In this document: positions 61,998 to 64,000 of the stretch, piece by piece
Layout: every line of letters starts with the position of its first letter
Numbering within the stretch: position 1 is the stretch's first letter
NCBI GenBank assembly: GCA_913774665.1
Contig: CAJYHN010000010.1
Coordinates: 558,001 to 622,000, forward strand
Reading direction: 5' to 3'
DNA length: 64,000 bases
Origin: an uncultured Microbacterium sp.
GTDB taxonomy: Bacteria; Actinomycetota; Actinomycetes; Actinomycetales; Microbacteriaceae
Translations under genes and position numbers: made by a program
Notes under the pieces: generated by a model
Database searches by the model: none
What the model was told of the DNA's origin: nothing
What the model saw: only the letters and a program-made list of their open reading frames with translations

Positions 61998-63186
61998 GCT
62001 CGACGCGGTGATCCCGGCGGCGGTCGCCCTCCTCGTGGCGGGTCTCGTCGTGGGGGTGATCGTGATCGCCGTCCGGCTCTCTCGTCGCTCCCCGCGGGCG
62101 CGCGCGGCGGCTGCCGAGGCCGTGACCGCCGCGGGCGACGCGCTCCTGCGTCTCGACGACGCCGTGGCCCGGCTCGACGTGGCCTTCCGCGCCGTCGATG
62201 CGATGGATGCCGCGGACGAGCCGGCCGATCTGCGCCGAGCCCGCGCGGCGGCCGTCCGGGCGCGCGACCGCGGGTTCGCCGACCTCTCGCGGCTCGAAGC
62301 AGACACGGGCGTCGCGGCCCGGCGCGGAGACGACGCGCGCAGACTGCGCACCGGGTTCGACGATCAGACCCAGCGGGTCGAGCGCACCCTCGAGCAGGTG
62401 CAGGAGTGGGCACGGGCGCACCGCACCCCGGCCGACCTCCTCGAGGTCACCCGTCGTCGACGCGACGACCTGCTCGAGACGATGGGCGACCCCGAGCCCC
62501 TGGTGGCCGCTCTGCGGGATCGCTTCGCGCGCGAAGACCGGGACGATGCCGAGACGGCCGCGCGGGCGGCATCCGACGCTCTCCGTGAGGTCGACGACGC
62601 CCTCGAACGCGCGGCCTCCGAGCCCGACGGGGGCCACCTCGTCACCGCCAACGCCGCGCTCCTCCGCACCGAACGGCAGCTGCGCGCCGTCGAAGACGCG
62701 CATCGCGTCGCCCTGCAGGCGGCCGAGAACGCGGACGCCGAGCTCGCTGCGGCGCGGGCCGAGATCGAGGCGGCGACCGCATCGGCATCCCGGCGCCCGG
62801 CCGAGGCGGCGCCCGACGCCCTGGACCGTCTGCGCGCCGCGGCGCGGGACCTCGACCTGGCCGCCGCCGAGGCCGCCCGTCGGCCGCGATGGGCGATCGC
62901 GACCGTCGCCCGGGTCCGCGAGACGCGCGACGACGCCCTGGGCGATGCGATGAGTCCCCGCGAGCGTCTCGAGGCCGCCCGTGCCGCCCTCCCCGGCACG
63001 CTCGCGTGCGCACGAGCTGCTCTCGCCGCCGCCGAGGCCCGCGGTTCCCGTGCCGCGATCGGCGAACGCCTCCGCCTCGAGGACGCGCGTCGGCAGCTGG
63101 CCGCGGCCCGGGCGGCGAAAGACGCGGAGCAGGCCCTCGCCCACGCCCGCGCCGGATGGCACGCCGTCTCCGTTTCCGAGGCCTGA
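61990..63186 (+). CDS. hypothetical membrane-anchored coiled-coil protein
   Basis: A 398-aa protein with one membrane segment at residues 9-29 (PAAVALLVAGLVVGVIVIAV) and the remaining 365 residues almost wholly Ala/Arg/Glu/Asp-rich helix of coiled-coil type, interrupted near residues 140-190. The layout (N-terminal span, long cytoplasmic coil) recalls the septation ring protein EzrA or TPM-associated proteins, but there is no sequence evidence for either. GTG 61990 overlaps the HAD gene. Confidence 0.65.
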   Translation: MSELDAVIPAAVALLVAGLVVGVIVIAVRLSRRSPRARAAAAEAVTAAGDALLRLDDAVARLDVAFRAVDAMDAADEPADLRRARAAAVRARDRGFADLSRLEADTGVAARRGDDARRLRTGFDDQTQRVERTLEQVQEWARAHRTPADLLEVTRRRRDDLLETMGDPEPLVAALRDRFAREDRDDAETAARAASDALREVDDALERAASEPDGGHLVTANAALLRTERQLRAVEDAHRVALQAAENADAELAAARAEIEAATASASRRPAEAAPDALDRLRAAARDLDLAAAEAARRPRWAIATVARVRETRDDALGDAMSPRERLEAARAALPGTLACARAALAAAEARGSRAAIGERLRLEDARRQLAAARAAKDAEQALAHARAGWHAVSVSEA

Positions 63187-63233
63187 GCCGCCGCCCTCCG
63201 CGCCTGCTCCGGGCGGACGGGACGACCGTGCCC

Positions 63234-63239
63234 TATCGT
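63234..63239 (+). promoter_or_regulatory. -10 box TATCGT, leaderless start at 63247
   Basis: Seven nt to the ATG. Confidence 0.5.
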
Positions 63240-63246
63240 GAGCGGC

Positions 63247-64000
63247 ATGGGGGAGAACTCGACGTTCCGGCGAGCGAGGCACCTCGCGCGCCGCCTGCCG
63301 GCCACGCTCGTCCTGGTCGGCATCCTCGTGGTCGTGGGTGTCGCCACCGGCGCCCTGTGGAGCCCGTTCACGGCCTCCGACGCCTTCGCCTGGATCGCCT
63401 ACGGTCTTCCCGCCCTCGAGACGGGCCGCTGGTGGACGCCGGTCACCGGCACCTTCGTGGTCGGTGCACCCTGGCTGTACCTCGTCGGCCTCCCGACCCT
63501 CGTGGGGATGGGCTTCCTCGAGATGCGCCGCGGCTCCCGCGTCGCTGCCGCGTACTTCGCCGTGGGGCAGCTCTTCTCGATCCTGGCGGCGTCGATGCTC
63601 CTCTGGGCGGCGGCCTTCCTGCCGTGGTCGTGGGCTCAGCAGCAGGCCATGGCCTTCGACGTCGGTCCGTCCGGCGGGGTCTTCGCGTGTCTCGCTGCGG
63701 CCCTCGCCCTGCTCCCCTCGCCGTGGCGCCTGCGCGCCTGGACGGTCCTGATCGCGGGTCTGGCCCTCACGTTCCTCTACTACGGCTCGCTCCCCGACCT
63801 CGAGCGCGTCCTCGCCGTCGCCCTCGTGCTCGGCGTCGACCGGTCGTTGCGACCTCAGCGCGTGAGCGTCCGCGAGCAGCGCCTGATCGCCTTCGTGGTG
63901 TTGTGCGCTCTCGGCGCGTTCGAGATCCTCGGGTACGTCGCCCCGATGACGGGTCCGTTCGGCTCGTCGGCGGCGACCTCGGGCTCGTGGATCGACGTCG
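63247..64000 (+). CDS. rhomboid-like/MprF-like (DUF2156) membrane protein, 5' part
   Basis: Open to the end of the window, 251 residues visible. It starts MGENSTFRRARHLARR and has six or seven spans (LVLVGILVVVGVATGALW; YLVGLPTLVGMGFLEM; LFSILAASMLLWAAAFLPW; GVFACLAAALALLP; VLIAGLALTFLYYGSL). The order ALETGRWWTPVTGTFV and AFDVGPSGGVFACLAA is rhomboid-like without a clear Ser/His pair. In related genomes such a domain precedes a C-terminal DUF2156 lysyl-phosphatidylglycerol transferase domain; that part would be beyond the window, so the call is tentative. Confidence 0.55.
   Translation, partial: MGENSTFRRARHLARRLPATLVLVGILVVVGVATGALWSPFTASDAFAWIAYGLPALETGRWWTPVTGTFVVGAPWLYLVGLPTLVGMGFLEMRRGSRVAAAYFAVGQLFSILAASMLLWAAAFLPWSWAQQQAMAFDVGPSGGVFACLAAALALLPSPWRLRAWTVLIAGLALTFLYYGSLPDLERVLAVALVLGVDRSLRPQRVSVREQRLIAFVVLCALGAFEILGYVAPMTGPFGSSAATSGSWIDV

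Overview
The window is high-GC (about 70%) chromosomal DNA from an actinobacterium, most likely Microbacterium or a close Microbacteriaceae relative. Signs are the dense GGATGCC words, GTG starts and ATGA/GTGA/TGATG gene overlaps, the mismatch endonuclease NucS, the long PurL, an E. coli-type ArgG, a sortase-E-like LATTG anchor, and many apparently leaderless genes (a TANNNT -10 box ending 6-7 nt before the start codon). No phage, IS element, CRISPR array, rRNA or tRNA was recognised.

Layout. 1-3.9 kb: 3' end of an unknown gene, molybdenum-cofactor genes moeA-mobA, a GNAT acetyltransferase and two small hypothetical genes. 4.2-7.4 kb: six-gene minus-strand Asp23/Gls24-type envelope operon. 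7.6-10.9 kb: fdhD and an FdhF/YdeP-type molybdopterin oxidoreductase, the likely users of the cofactor made by the first cluster. 11-12.6 kb: decayed FAD monooxygenase and glycerate kinase. 12.9-15.4 kb: purL and a 45-aa membrane protein. 15.6-18.5 kb: two tandem paralogues of unknown function, DUF3253 and DUF2071 genes. 18.6-22.7 kb: glycine-betaine type ABC transporter (ATPase-permease-binding protein) and chorismate mutase. 22.7-23.9 kb: AI-2E family permease.

23.8-36.5 kb is the most distinctive part: a LacI regulator, a 2,080-aa secreted, wall-anchored multidomain enzyme whose size and setting fit GH121 beta-L-arabinobiosidase, a three-gene sugar ABC importer and a GH127 beta-L-arabinofuranosidase. 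Together they look like a HypBA-type system for beta-L-arabinofuranosides of plant hydroxyproline-rich glycoproteins: release of oligosaccharide at the wall, import, final cleavage inside. A lactonase-family gene coupled to purA follows on the other strand.

39.1-43.4 kb: a frame-broken small ORF, a Pr6Pr membrane protein, a secreted GH6 glucanase, a cyclophilin lipoprotein and argG. 43.4-47.2 kb: a lipoprotein, then TetR regulator, degenerate ABC-ATPase-like protein and YhgE/Pip membrane protein as a coupled cassette. 47.3-50.5 kb: a frameshifted GH36 alpha-galactosidase divergent from its probable LacI regulator, with three operator copies between. 50.9-51.5 kb: SRPBCC gene, a nested palindrome and tandem repeats. 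51.7-58.0 kb: complete Mrp Na+/H+ antiporter operon (fused A-B, C, D, E, F, G). 58.1-60.5 kb: LacI regulator divergent from an MFS exporter with two identical operators. 60.5-64 kb: nucS, a HAD phosphatase, a coiled-coil membrane protein and the start of a rhomboid-like/MprF-like membrane protein cut by the window end.

All calls are from reading the sequence; no database search was possible. Family names rest on remembered motifs, lengths and gene order.
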